DNA from: CALBPI01 sp045110335
GTDB lineage: Bacteria > Pseudomonadota > Gammaproteobacteria > Steroidobacterales > Woeseiaceae
Direction: 5' to 3'
Length of the DNA: 64,000 bases
Assembly (NCBI GenBank): GCA_045110335.1
Contig: JBGCGB010000001.1
Span: 1 to 64,000 of the forward strand
The notes under the pieces are model-generated. The model was given only the letters and a program-made list of their open reading frames with translations. It was not told the origin of the DNA and did not search any database. Shown one piece after another: positions 52,298 through 61,105 of this stretch (its first letter is position 1; every line of letters begins with the position of its first letter). The translations under genes were made by a program, and so were the position numbers.

Positions 52298-52734
52298 TCC
52301 AGTGACGGGAATCGCAATACTGACCAGTAGTTATGTAGCGCTTCGACGGTGTCATAGGTTTGTTGCATCGTGAATGGTTTGATCAAGTACCCGTTAACAT
52401 GATGATCATAAGAAGTATTGATATCCTGTGGTCGGTCGGATGTCGACATGACGAAAACGGACAACCGCTGCAACCGCTCATCGTTGCGCACCTCGCTCAG
52501 AAATTCATGTCCATTCATTCGTGGCATGTTGAGATCAAGCAGTGCAACCAACGGTCCTCTAAGTGGTTGCTGGTTTTCACCTTCGCCACGCAAAATCTCA
52601 AGCGCATTGATGCCATCGGTGGCATGGATCAGATCGTTATCGATACCGATTCGACGCATGGATCTCTCAAATTTCTCAAGATCAAGTTCGTCATCTTCGA
52701 TGAGTAGAATTTTGAATTTTTCGACGGGGATCAT
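52294..52734 (-). CDS. Single-domain CheY/Rcp1-like response regulator
   Basis: 146 residues from the ATG at 52734 (ATGA with the kinase stop). The receiver is complete: acidic pair in KILLIEDDELDLEKFERSMR, phospho-Asp in LVALLDLNMPRMNGHEFL, Thr/Ser in VFVMSTSDRPQD and the Lys in GYLIKPFTMQQ. No output domain. The ten-residue insertion after the acidic pair and the long loop EGENQQPLRGP fit the Rcp1/phytochrome-type regulators. It should accept phosphate from the adjacent CHASE kinase and act by protein contact. Confidence 0.93.
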   Translation of the reverse strand: MIPVEKFKILLIEDDELDLEKFERSMRRIGIDNDLIHATDGINALEILRGEGENQQPLRGPLVALLDLNMPRMNGHEFLSEVRNDERLQRLSVFVMSTSDRPQDINTSYDHHVNGYLIKPFTMQQTYDTVEALHNYWSVLRFPSLE

Positions 52735-54524
52735 GCAGCAAGTTCCTCTGGTGAACCTGGCATTGTTAGCCGCTGTCTCGGCCAGGTGACAAAGAAGGTA
52801 CAACCCTGATTGACCCGACTTTCAAAGGTCACTGTGCCGCCGATGCTCTCGGCTGTTCTGCGAGCAATAGCGAGACCAATCCCGACCGTGTTCTTGTTCT
52901 CACTACGGGTAAGTGTCTCGAACGGTTCGAAGATCTTGTCTTCGAACCTTGTGTCGATGCCAGGGCCATTATCCTTGATTGAAAATTGGTAGAACGTCTC
53001 GTGGTGTTCCATTCGGACGCTCACTTTCAGGGCATCTTGATCGGCATGGTGCTTTACAGCATTGCTGATGAGTGCTTCCAGTACCCGATTGATACGAAGC
53101 TCATCAATATATACGTTCTGCAGAGAGCCGCTGACGATAAGCTGCTCCGGTGCGAGTTCATAAGTCTTACGCATGCGGTGGGCGAAGTGCGTGATCGACC
53201 ATTCGCTCCAGCTGTCGTCAGTCATGCCCACGCAGGAATAGTCTAATAGACCGTTGATTAGCTGATCTAGACGCCCGATTCTATTGCGCATTCGATTCAG
53301 ATTCTTGATGACATCCGGGTTGGCAAATTCCGACTGTTGATAATCATTCAGATCCTCTTCGATGTACTCGGTAAGGCTCGCAATACCTCGCAGTGGCGTC
53401 CGCAAATCGTGTGAGGCGAGCGAGGCAAACCTCTCCAGATCACTGTTAGATCGCAATAACGCCATGTTCTTCAATCGATAGGCTTGCGTCATTTGTTCGG
53501 CGAGCGTTAACGCATGACGATTGGCGCGTGCCATGCCGGTGAACATCGCGATCAACAGGGCCGTAAAAAAGAGTCCGCCTATTAGAACCATGGTCGGCCG
53601 CGATAACGTGGTGCCTGGCGTGGCAGCTGCAACACTAGTGATTGTGAAAGCCCATGTTCTCCCGTAAATGGGTATGTCGATTCTGCGAGTAAAGGCTTCT
53701 GGCATCGGTCTTTCTGTGTGGTTGTCAAACAGTGTTTCATTGCCATCGACAATGCGAAGCTGCGCGCTCCGCGTTTCCGGTTCGATGGTTACGCGAACAA
53801 GGTCAGCGGCTATGAAGGGGGCGTACACCATGCCTCCGAACGTTCGATCAGCGTTGGTTTTGTCACTGTCATAGAAAAATGGTACGAACATCAGGAATCC
53901 AGGCGTGATTTCGTTGCTCTGAACCAGTTGTATCGGGCCGGTGATTTGCGTTTTGCCCGTTGTTCTAGCCAATTCGGCCGCCTCGCGGCGATGACGTTCG
54001 TGGGCCATATCCAAGCCTATCGCCTGGAGATTAGGTGCTTCCGGTTCGATATAAACGATCGGATAATGGAAGTCGTAGGTGTGTTCCGGATAGACGCGGT
54101 AAGAAGGTTTTTCGTTACGATGATAATCCGTATGCACGGAAAGGTCGCTGCGCTGCAGGTATTCGATAAGGCCGATGCCATTAATGCCCGGATAGCGATC
54201 ATCAAGCCGTAAGGTGTTAGCGAATTCCCGCCATTCTGCGCGGCTCGGTCTGTTGCCGTGCATATCAATGGCGGCCGTACCGGCATGCAATGCTTCTTCA
54301 TAGCGCGCCAGTCGATCATTGATTCTTGTGACTATTTGGTTCGCTTCCAGCTGGAAATGCTCGATCCGCTGTTGGCGTTCCTGATTGTCCAGAAAGCGCC
54401 AGGCGAGAACCGGGACCAACAACATGCTCGCGATGGTCCACCAATGCACAAAGCGCAACTGACCGCTATCGGTCAAGGCTTTGCGCTTGCTTTGCTCTAG
54501 CGTGTTTTGCGTTCCCTGATGCAT
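52731..54524 (-). CDS. CHASE-domain sensor histidine kinase
   Basis: 597 residues. First helix at about 28-46, a periplasmic CHASE domain at about 70-270 (GIDR-like start YPGINGIGLIEYLQRSDLSV; PIVYIEPEAPNLQAIGLDMA; FVPFF), second helix at about 310-332, then HisKA with ASHDLRTPLRGIASLTEYIE and HATPase with N box EALISNAVKHHAD, DNGPGID and GIGLAIARRTAESIGG. CHASE domains bind small extracellular ligands. It is the first gene of a two-gene operon with the response regulator, and divergent from the hydrolase-ALDH-SDR operon. Confidence 0.94.
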   Translation of the reverse strand: MHQGTQNTLEQSKRKALTDSGQLRFVHWWTIASMLLVPVLAWRFLDNQERQQRIEHFQLEANQIVTRINDRLARYEEALHAGTAAIDMHGNRPSRAEWREFANTLRLDDRYPGINGIGLIEYLQRSDLSVHTDYHRNEKPSYRVYPEHTYDFHYPIVYIEPEAPNLQAIGLDMAHERHRREAAELARTTGKTQITGPIQLVQSNEITPGFLMFVPFFYDSDKTNADRTFGGMVYAPFIAADLVRVTIEPETRSAQLRIVDGNETLFDNHTERPMPEAFTRRIDIPIYGRTWAFTITSVAAATPGTTLSRPTMVLIGGLFFTALLIAMFTGMARANRHALTLAEQMTQAYRLKNMALLRSNSDLERFASLASHDLRTPLRGIASLTEYIEEDLNDYQQSEFANPDVIKNLNRMRNRIGRLDQLINGLLDYSCVGMTDDSWSEWSITHFAHRMRKTYELAPEQLIVSGSLQNVYIDELRINRVLEALISNAVKHHADQDALKVSVRMEHHETFYQFSIKDNGPGIDTRFEDKIFEPFETLTRSENKNTVGIGLAIARRTAESIGGTVTFESRVNQGCTFFVTWPRQRLTMPGSPEELAA

Positions 54525-54642
54525 CTATTGCGGCTCATTTCTCGGCTGAATGCTTCCTTGCTGTGAGGTTAGCGACGAAAAATTCGATTTCTTTACAATT
54601 TCAGCGGATGGATTGAGGGCTGCAGTGAAGCGATCACTCACC

Positions 54643-54656
54643 TATAATGTTATACA
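54643..54656 (+). promoter_or_regulatory. TATAAT and half-operator before the hydrolase-ALDH operon
   Basis: TATAAT (54643-54648) followed directly by TGTTATACA (54648-54656), which is the reverse complement of TGTATAACA, part of the inverted repeat before the second TonB receptor. It lies about 15-28 bases before the ATG. No good -35 is visible. Confidence 0.35.
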
Positions 54657-54670
54657 AATAGGACAACTAG

Positions 54671-55501
54671 ATGGCAGTCATGCAATCAATGGTTAGAAAA
54701 CAGTACACGGATTGGATTCACGGGCAATTGCATAGTCGTGGCGTCTTCCCGAAACAAGCCGAAAAGCCGACGATTGTGTGCTTGCACATGAGTCCGAAAT
54801 CCGGCCGGACCTATCATCAGGTGTTGCCACTGTTGGCCAACAATCGCATAGCGATCGCGCCTGACTATCCGGGGATGGGAGAGTCTTCACCGCCACCAGC
54901 GGATCCGCATGTCACCATTTCCGACTATGCCGATGCGGTTTGGCAGGTGGTGGACGAGCTCGCTCCAGGGCCGGTACATTTTCTTGGCTATCACACCGGT
55001 TGTATGGTGGCGGCAGAAGCGGCATCAAAGCGTCCCGAGCAATCGCTCAGCATTGCGAGTCTTTCTGCACCGGTATTCACAGACGAAGAGACAGCCGAGC
55101 TACACGAGACGTATGCCCCGTTGTTGCTCGACGAATCCGGTAGTCGTTTTCAGATCATGTGGCAGCGTATTCTGCGTCACCGCGGTCCGGGTATGACATT
55201 GGAGATGGCGGCAACATCGCTCGCCGAAAATTTGAGGGGAGGGGAGGATTACGAATGGGGTCATCGCGCCGCATTTAACTATGTGCCAACCTACCGCCAA
55301 CGGCTGGCTGAATTGGATCTTCCGGTGTTTGTGTTAAACCCTAAAGATGATTGCTGGACACATACACCGCGCGCGGATGCCTTGCTAAAGAACGGGCGTC
55401 GGCAGGACTTTCCCGAGTGGGGACATGGTTTGCTAGACGCGCACACAACGGACTTTGCCTCTGTTGTAATGCCTTTCTTCGAGGAGCATGACCATGACTG
55501 A
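54671..55501 (+). CDS. Alpha/beta-fold hydrolase with His at the nucleophile elbow
   Basis: 276 residues of alpha/beta-hydrolase form: PTIVCLHMSPKSGRTYHQVL (oxyanion region), AIAPDYPGMGESSPPP, and the elbow HFLGYHTGCMVAAEAA, followed by the C-terminal EWGHGLLDA with the catalytic His. The elbow reads G-Y-H-T-G, where GxSxG is usual, so the Ser nucleophile is replaced by His. It may be a non-hydrolytic member or use another nucleophile. AGGA precedes the ATG. It overlaps the aldehyde dehydrogenase by 14 bases, so the two are coupled. Confidence 0.88.
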   Translation: MAVMQSMVRKQYTDWIHGQLHSRGVFPKQAEKPTIVCLHMSPKSGRTYHQVLPLLANNRIAIAPDYPGMGESSPPPADPHVTISDYADAVWQVVDELAPGPVHFLGYHTGCMVAAEAASKRPEQSLSIASLSAPVFTDEETAELHETYAPLLLDESGSRFQIMWQRILRHRGPGMTLEMAATSLAENLRGGEDYEWGHRAAFNYVPTYRQRLAELDLPVFVLNPKDDCWTHTPRADALLKNGRRQDFPEWGHGLLDAHTTDFASVVMPFFEEHDHD

Positions 55502-56924
55502 ACGTATTCCGGTAATTAATCCGCGGAGCGGTGCGTCTGACTATTCTATTCGTTGCGATCAAAAAGCGGATATCCGACCGTTGGCAGATTCACTTCGACA
55601 ATCGCAGAAGCACTGGCTCGCAGCCAGTATCGATGCACGGGTCGCTACAATGCGCGAGTTCGCTGTCGCATTAAAAGGGCAACAGGAAGCGATTGTTTCG
55701 GCACTCGCTGTAGACACTGGGCGCCACGCGATTGCTGCCGGAGAATTTTTTGGTTTATTGGGCGCTATCGAACGTTGGTGCGGTCAGGCGCCGGCACTCC
55801 TAAGCGTACCGTCGAAGCCTTCCAGTGCCGTGCCCGGTGTGGTGATTGAAACGCAATTGGACCCTTACCCATTGGTTGGTGCAATTAGCCCATGGAATTT
55901 TCCGTTGCTGCTCTCTTTCATCGACGCCGTGCCAGCATTGTTGGCGGGTTGCGCAGCCGTCATCAAGCCGAGTGAAGTGACACCACGTTTTGCTAGTCCG
56001 GTCTCGGACGCTATCGCGGCAGTGCCTGCATTGCACAATGTACTCCGCTTTATCGAAGGCGATGGTCGCACCGGTGCAGCGTTGATCGAAAGTGTCGATG
56101 TTGTTGCTTTTACCGGTAGTGTGGCGACCGGCAAAAAAGTGTCCGTTGCTGCTGCTTCGCGGTTGATCCCCGCGTTTCTTGAGCTCGGCGGAAAAGACCC
56201 GGCGATCGTGCTGCAGGGAGCCGATGTAGAGCGAGCGACAACGGCAATCTTGAGAGCGTCCGTGGCTGCCACAGGGCAAGCCTGTCAATCGTTGGAAAGG
56301 ATTTACGTACACACAAGTATCTATGACGAATTCGTTGCGATGCTTGCGCAAAAGGCCGCCGACGTGTCGTTGTCTTATCCGGATGCCCATAAAGGTATCG
56401 TCGGTCCGCTGATCTTCAACAAGCAGGCCGATATTATTCGGGATCATTTGGAAGATGCGGTTGAGAAAGGCGCTGTCGTGCATGCTGGCGGTGAAGTGAC
56501 GCGACGGGATGGCGGATTCTGGGTCGCGCCGACAGTCTTGTCATCGGTGGACCATACGATGAGAGTCATGACCGAGGAGACCTTTGGTCCGATCATGCCG
56601 GTCATGGCTTTTGATTCTGTCGATGAGTCTCTCACGCTCGCGAACGATACGATCTATGGATTGTCGGCGGCTGTTTTCGGCCCGGATATGGAGACCGCAT
56701 TAGCGGTTGCGCGATGCATTGATGCAGGGGGTATCAGTGTTAACGATGCGGGTATGACTACGATGATTTTCGAGGCGGAGAAAAGCGCCTATGGTATGTC
56801 CGGCATAGGTCCATCGCGTATGGGCGCAACGGGTCTAACGCGATTTCTGCGCCACAAAGCACTGTACAAAAATAGTGGCGATACCGTTCCAATCAGTTCA
56901 ATGGCTGAGTCGGGCGGCGCTTAG
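55488..56924 (+). CDS. Aldehyde dehydrogenase
   Basis: 478 residues of the NAD(P)-dependent ALDH superfamily. Cofactor motif FTGSVATGKKVS, the general-base Glu in FLELGGKDPAIVL, the catalytic Cys in ATGQACQSLERIYV, and the closing GMSGIGPSRMGATGLTRFLR. ATG 55494 is an alternative start. It oxidises an aldehyde to an acid; the substrate is unknown. The upstream alpha/beta hydrolase overlaps it and the SDR follows 18 bases later, suggesting a three-step oxidation of one compound (alcohol/ketone to aldehyde to acid). Confidence 0.93.
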   Translation: MTMTERIPVINPRSGASDYSIRCDQKADIRPLADSLRQSQKHWLAASIDARVATMREFAVALKGQQEAIVSALAVDTGRHAIAAGEFFGLLGAIERWCGQAPALLSVPSKPSSAVPGVVIETQLDPYPLVGAISPWNFPLLLSFIDAVPALLAGCAAVIKPSEVTPRFASPVSDAIAAVPALHNVLRFIEGDGRTGAALIESVDVVAFTGSVATGKKVSVAAASRLIPAFLELGGKDPAIVLQGADVERATTAILRASVAATGQACQSLERIYVHTSIYDEFVAMLAQKAADVSLSYPDAHKGIVGPLIFNKQADIIRDHLEDAVEKGAVVHAGGEVTRRDGGFWVAPTVLSSVDHTMRVMTEETFGPIMPVMAFDSVDESLTLANDTIYGLSAAVFGPDMETALAVARCIDAGGISVNDAGMTTMIFEAEKSAYGMSGIGPSRMGATGLTRFLRHKALYKNSGDTVPISSMAESGGA

Positions 56925-56942
56925 GTAGATTTGGAGTAGACG

Positions 56943-57644
56943 ATGCCTACTGTTTTCATCACCGGCGCAAATCGCGGCCTTGGGCTTGAGTTTGTGAAGC
57001 AATACGTCAACGATGGCTGGCGTGTGATCGCGATGCAGCGCTCACGCAGTGATGCATTGGCAGCCTACGAGGATCGCATTGAGACCGTTTTCTGCGACTT
57101 AACTAATGACAATGACTTGCGAGCATCGTTGGCACCTTATGTTGACGACTGCATTGATGTCTTGATTAACAATGCCGGCACGATGGGTAAGCTTAGCTTC
57201 GGAGAGGCGGGTCAGGCCGCACAGGCTTTCGGCAGTTTTGATCGTGCTGAGTGGGCCTCTGTTTTTGATATTAATGTCAGTACGCCGATGGCGATGACCG
57301 AGATATTGGTGGATGCCGTTGCGCGCAGTGAGCGCGGCCGCATTGTGGCTGTGTCGAGTATGTTGGGTAGCATGACTTTAAATACAGCTGGCGGGCTATA
57401 CGGCTATCGTGCCTCCAAAGCCGCGCTCAATGCCATTGTGCGTTCATTGGCGATTGATCTGTCGGGCCGTGGCATCGTTGTGGCCGGCTTACACCCTGGT
57501 TGGGTTCGAACCGAGATGGGCGGTGAGGACGCACATTTATCGGCGAGCGAATCGGTCACCGGTTTGCGTCGCGTGATCGAGCGTTTGACTCCGGAAACCG
57601 CAGGTTTGGTCACGGCCTGGGATGGCACAAACGTTCCCTGGTAA
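56943..57644 (+). CDS. Short-chain dehydrogenase/reductase (C-factor-like)
   Basis: 233 residues. TVFITGANRGLGLEFVKQY at the N-terminus, NNAGTMG in the middle, catalytic YGYRASKAALN (YxxxK), and GLHPGWVRTEMGG near the end, typical of the C-factor/CsgA-like SDR branch. GGAG lies before the ATG. It closes the operon with the alpha/beta hydrolase and the aldehyde dehydrogenase. Substrate unknown. Confidence 0.92.
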   Translation: MPTVFITGANRGLGLEFVKQYVNDGWRVIAMQRSRSDALAAYEDRIETVFCDLTNDNDLRASLAPYVDDCIDVLINNAGTMGKLSFGEAGQAAQAFGSFDRAEWASVFDINVSTPMAMTEILVDAVARSERGRIVAVSSMLGSMTLNTAGGLYGYRASKAALNAIVRSLAIDLSGRGIVVAGLHPGWVRTEMGGEDAHLSASESVTGLRRVIERLTPETAGLVTAWDGTNVPW

Positions 57645-57648
57645 GTGC

Positions 57649-58737
57649 CTAGTTCGCTAGGTGTTCCCGGAACACGGTTAGGGTTTGTTCAACGGTTGTC
57701 GCCACATTGAAATGCTGGTCAATGCGCAGGCGCCCTGCAATCCCCATCTTCTTTCGGAGCGGCGCATCCTCGATTAATGTTGTTAGTGCACGCGTAATCG
57801 CTTGGCTATCCATGGTCGGTACCACAAGCCCTGTTTCTCCATCATTGACTAGCTCCGCGTTGCCCCCGGTGTTCGTGACGACGCAGGGCAGGGCATAGGC
57901 CATGGCTTCAATCACGGCCCGAGGCAAGCCTTCGCGCTTGGTTGCGGGCAGCACATTGATATCGAAGAGTTGCAAGAGGGAGCCGACATCGTTGCGTCGG
58001 CCGAGCAAACGGATGCGCTTTCGGACCGGGTCATCTTCGGCGAGATTTTTCAGTAAAGATTGGTCCATGCCGCTGCCGACCAGAACGAGATAAGCCTGAT
58101 TGTTTGATGCGAGTTGTTTAAACGCTTTCAGTAGATAACGGACACCTTTTCGCGGGCGATTATTGGCGACACAACCAATGACCACCGCATCCTCCGGCAG
58201 ATCAAAATCAATGCGCTTAGCGGGCAAGTCGGTATACCAGTCGAGGCTATGACCTTTGTAAATGGTGTCTATCCTAACGTCGGGGTTGATTCGCGGACGT
58301 AAGAAAGTTTCGACAGCCTTGGCGACACAGATGATGCCATCCACGCGTGGATTGCGATGCGTCAGCATCGCGGTTGGATCATGCCGCTCGATATTGCCTG
58401 TTTGTCCCCGATAGGTGATCAGCTTCACGGATCTTTTGCGGCATGCCCACGTCGCGTTGCTGATTGAATTGTTGTTGAATGCGTAGACGATATCGGTGTC
58501 GTGTGCATCGATGGCTCGACCGAGTTGGGTTATCGCTTTGCGCGATATTTTTCGGTTGACCTCAAAGTGTTCGATGGTGATGCCGGCATCCCGCATGGGG
58601 TCGACATAACTGGAATGCGTCTCGGTGAGTACATGCACCTTAACGCCCGCGCGAGCGAGCCCGATAAACAGTTCGGCCTCGGGTCGAACACTGTTGATGG
58701 TGTCCGTTTGCGAGGTAATACATAGCAAATTCATCAT
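57649..58737 (-). CDS. Glycosyltransferase family 4-like protein
   Basis: 362 residues of the GT-B fold. N-terminal SVRPEAELFIGLARAGVKVH, the sugar-nucleotide domain with GCVANNRPRKGVRYLLKAFK, LVLVGSGMDQSLLKNL, and the EX7E element EGLPRAVIEAMAYALPCVVT followed by GGNAEL. It transfers a sugar from a nucleotide donor, probably in lipopolysaccharide or exopolysaccharide formation. It stands alone, 87 bases from the next gene, with a second ATG three bases in. Confidence 0.9.
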   Translation of the reverse strand: MMNLLCITSQTDTINSVRPEAELFIGLARAGVKVHVLTETHSSYVDPMRDAGITIEHFEVNRKISRKAITQLGRAIDAHDTDIVYAFNNNSISNATWACRKRSVKLITYRGQTGNIERHDPTAMLTHRNPRVDGIICVAKAVETFLRPRINPDVRIDTIYKGHSLDWYTDLPAKRIDFDLPEDAVVIGCVANNRPRKGVRYLLKAFKQLASNNQAYLVLVGSGMDQSLLKNLAEDDPVRKRIRLLGRRNDVGSLLQLFDINVLPATKREGLPRAVIEAMAYALPCVVTNTGGNAELVNDGETGLVVPTMDSQAITRALTTLIEDAPLRKKMGIAGRLRIDQHFNVATTVEQTLTVFREHLAN

Positions 58738-58824
58738 TCTTCTTATCGAGCTTGTCTATTCGTGGCGGGCACTATTGTAACGACCGCGGGTTGGCCAATC
58801 GACCCTATGGATCCCGGTGACTGT

Positions 58825-59841
58825 TCAATGATGCGATTCGATGGCCTCTATGCGCAGGCCAGCAGGTGTGTGAAACACAATTAGGTCGCCATTAGCACCT
58901 AGCAAGGATACCTTGTTGTATCGTTCGAAAGCGGTATCGTTAGCGTTGAGTCTTGCGATCAGATTGTTCAAGTCTTTTACTGCGAAGCGAATCTGACGAA
59001 TACCGGTGGCGCGGCCTTGAATCCTGTCATAGAGGTTGTTGCCTTGTGTGCCCTGATACTCAATCACTTCGATTTGTCCGAGGGCCAGTGCATCCTTGCC
59101 CCAAATGCTGACATCCAAAGCGGCTCCTACTGGCAGGCCAATCATGGCTTCGATTTCAGGGCCTTTTAGAATGTTATGACTGAGCTCCTCAAGTTTCAGA
59201 ACCGATTGAACGAACGCGTTTTCAGCTTGGGCGTCCGGCACAATGGTGATCAACGGTCCTACGGCACCATAGTGTTTCTCAGTCATCGGTTGTTCGACGC
59301 CGATGAGCTCCAACAGGACAACATTAATGGCGTCATGAGACGGCATATGGATCTCTCGGAACTGCATGCCGTTGGGTGCGCTTATCTCGCTGAAATCATC
59401 GGTACTGAATGTGTAGCCGGCATTTTTCAGTTCGGCGATGCGAGCTGGCATGTCTTCTACATAAATATCGAGGTTCTTGGGTACCCAATCGAAGGCCTGT
59501 GCGTTTTTTCGAATGGGCGCATCGGCGGATTCGAATTCGACGAGGTGTAGTTGGCCAACGGTGTTGTCTGACGTGCTCAACAGTACTTGGCGTTTGATAT
59601 CAGTAGGTGCAATATCCCAGAGCATCGCCAGTGATTCATCAGGCCCTGTTTGGTCGAAAACAACGGTCATTCCCATTTGGCTGACCCATAGCGCCAAAGC
59701 TGGCTGTATGTCGGCGACAGCGACAGAAATGGTTTGCCAAGAACCCATATTGTTATCCTTTGTTTTGGTTGGGTTGCTGATACAACCGGTAACTAAGAGC
59801 ACAGCCAAGGCCCAAAGTTTCATTGCTGGTTTGGTCGTCAC
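58825..59841 (-). CDS. VOC-superfamily lipoprotein (downstream of pair)
   Basis: 338 residues. A lipoprotein signal with Cys in ALAVLLVTGC (near 20) is followed by two VOC modules: VAVADIQPALALWVSQMGMT and, after residue about 170, VGPLITIVPDAQAENAFVQS. The first reads MQFREIHMPSHDAINVVLLE at its metal strand. A GTG at 59841 is the first start; the ATG at 59823 gives a cleaner lipoprotein signal. It adjoins its homologue with no gap. Membrane-tethered VOC proteins are uncommon. Substrate unknown. Confidence 0.82.
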   Translation of the reverse strand: MTTKPAMKLWALAVLLVTGCISNPTKTKDNNMGSWQTISVAVADIQPALALWVSQMGMTVVFDQTGPDESLAMLWDIAPTDIKRQVLLSTSDNTVGQLHLVEFESADAPIRKNAQAFDWVPKNLDIYVEDMPARIAELKNAGYTFSTDDFSEISAPNGMQFREIHMPSHDAINVVLLELIGVEQPMTEKHYGAVGPLITIVPDAQAENAFVQSVLKLEELSHNILKGPEIEAMIGLPVGAALDVSIWGKDALALGQIEVIEYQGTQGNNLYDRIQGRATGIRQIRFAVKDLNNLIARLNANDTAFERYNKVSLLGANGDLIVFHTPAGLRIEAIESHH

Positions 59842-60906
59842 TTAGGGTGTCGCCTTTTCATAAAACTGAACGATCGCATGATCTGGCGTTCGTATGCTGA
59901 GCAAATTAATATTGCCATATGGAGCGATCGCCGCGACCTCTGGCTCCCGATAGAGTGGCCAATCACGTTGTGCAAGCCGTGTTTGTGCCGCCTTTAAATC
60001 ATCAACTTCAAAACGCACGGCAAGAATACCCAAGTTGGGTGCATCGCAGCGCGACGAAAAGTCGTAGCCGTCGATGCCTTGAATTTCGATCATCTCCATT
60101 CTGCCGAATTCGCCCTGCTTTGGGTATACGATGCTAGCGAGATAAGGGCTACTGGTGGTTAGGTTGATGGGAATACCTATCGGATTATGCGCAGGCGTTG
60201 ATGCAAGATAAGGCTTGCCAGAGTGGAAAGTATCGAAGCCCAGTATACGCGTAAAGAAGTCATAGCTAGCGTCGCGGTTGCGCACCATTTGCATGATGTT
60301 GAACGGCCGGCTCATTCTGTCAAATGAACCGACGGCGGCTGGTAAAGCCGGCGACAAACGCTCATAACCCTGAACTTGTAAACCATCCGGCCCTTTAAAG
60401 ATCATGATGTTGAGTTTGGAGGCACCAAATTCGAGATAGGTAATCGGTGTTTCGTTCCACCAGCCCAGCCGTATTGCATTGTCATAGATCGCCTGGATGT
60501 CCTTCATTCTGATCATCAGGCTGAAGTAGCAACCCGTATCCCAGGCATGCCCGCCCGGGCGGGTCGGTTCCTGACGACCGGCGTTGTCAAAACGAATCAG
60601 TCGGATAGCGCCTTGTTCGCTATCTTGATGGGTCAGCAAGAGCGCTTCGCCGAATGCTTCCGCGGACAAACCCCAGCTTCTGATCTCGCTGGCGGATAGC
60701 GGTCCGCGCCAGCTCACGGTATAGCCGCCGATATCGAGAAAAAAGGCGGCGCTACGATCGAGGTCCGATACGCTAACGACGGCTTCTTGCCAAGGATTCA
60801 CGGTGATTGGACGGTTCATTTCGGTCGCGCCGACCGATGTTGGTGCCGTGCTGCATGCCGTAATGGCTAAGACCAATATGATCCAAAAACGGTAAGGCAT
60901 GCGCAT
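59842..60906 (-). CDS. VOC-superfamily lipoprotein (upstream of pair)
   Basis: 354 residues from the ATG at 60906, with AGGAG six bases upstream. The lipobox is LAITAC (Cys near 18). Two VOC modules follow: AVVSVSDLDRSAAFFLDIGG and PFNIMQMVRNRDASYDFFTR, each with a strand like RLIRFDNAGRQ or EMIEIQGIDGYDF that would carry metal ligands. It is similar in plan to the next gene downstream (paralogues) and ends exactly where that gene begins. An extracytoplasmic role in binding or converting a small molecule is inferred. Confidence 0.85.
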   Translation of the reverse strand: MRMPYRFWIILVLAITACSTAPTSVGATEMNRPITVNPWQEAVVSVSDLDRSAAFFLDIGGYTVSWRGPLSASEIRSWGLSAEAFGEALLLTHQDSEQGAIRLIRFDNAGRQEPTRPGGHAWDTGCYFSLMIRMKDIQAIYDNAIRLGWWNETPITYLEFGASKLNIMIFKGPDGLQVQGYERLSPALPAAVGSFDRMSRPFNIMQMVRNRDASYDFFTRILGFDTFHSGKPYLASTPAHNPIGIPINLTTSSPYLASIVYPKQGEFGRMEMIEIQGIDGYDFSSRCDAPNLGILAVRFEVDDLKAAQTRLAQRDWPLYREPEVAAIAPYGNINLLSIRTPDHAIVQFYEKATP

Positions 60907-61105
60907 GGTTAACTCCTGTCCGATGATTCGCTTCATGGTAACGAACCTACCGCTCTCGGTCATCTCGGCAAGCATGCTGCAAGCCTAGCGTTTTCTGTGC
61001 GGCGGGTGATACTCGCGCAGGTCGGCGACGAGTCGATCAATCGTGACATGATGGCCAACCCGCAGTGCATCGACTGCTTTCTGGTATTTGCAGCCCGGCT
61101 CGACG

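Noticed and set aside
60987..61105. Open minus-strand frame of about 38 codons reading EPGCKYQKAVDALRVG and ending PPHRKR
   Set aside because: Composition looks protein-like, but no in-frame ATG, GTG or TTG start is present and no parent gene is adjacent. It may be a gene remnant, but the evidence is too thin.
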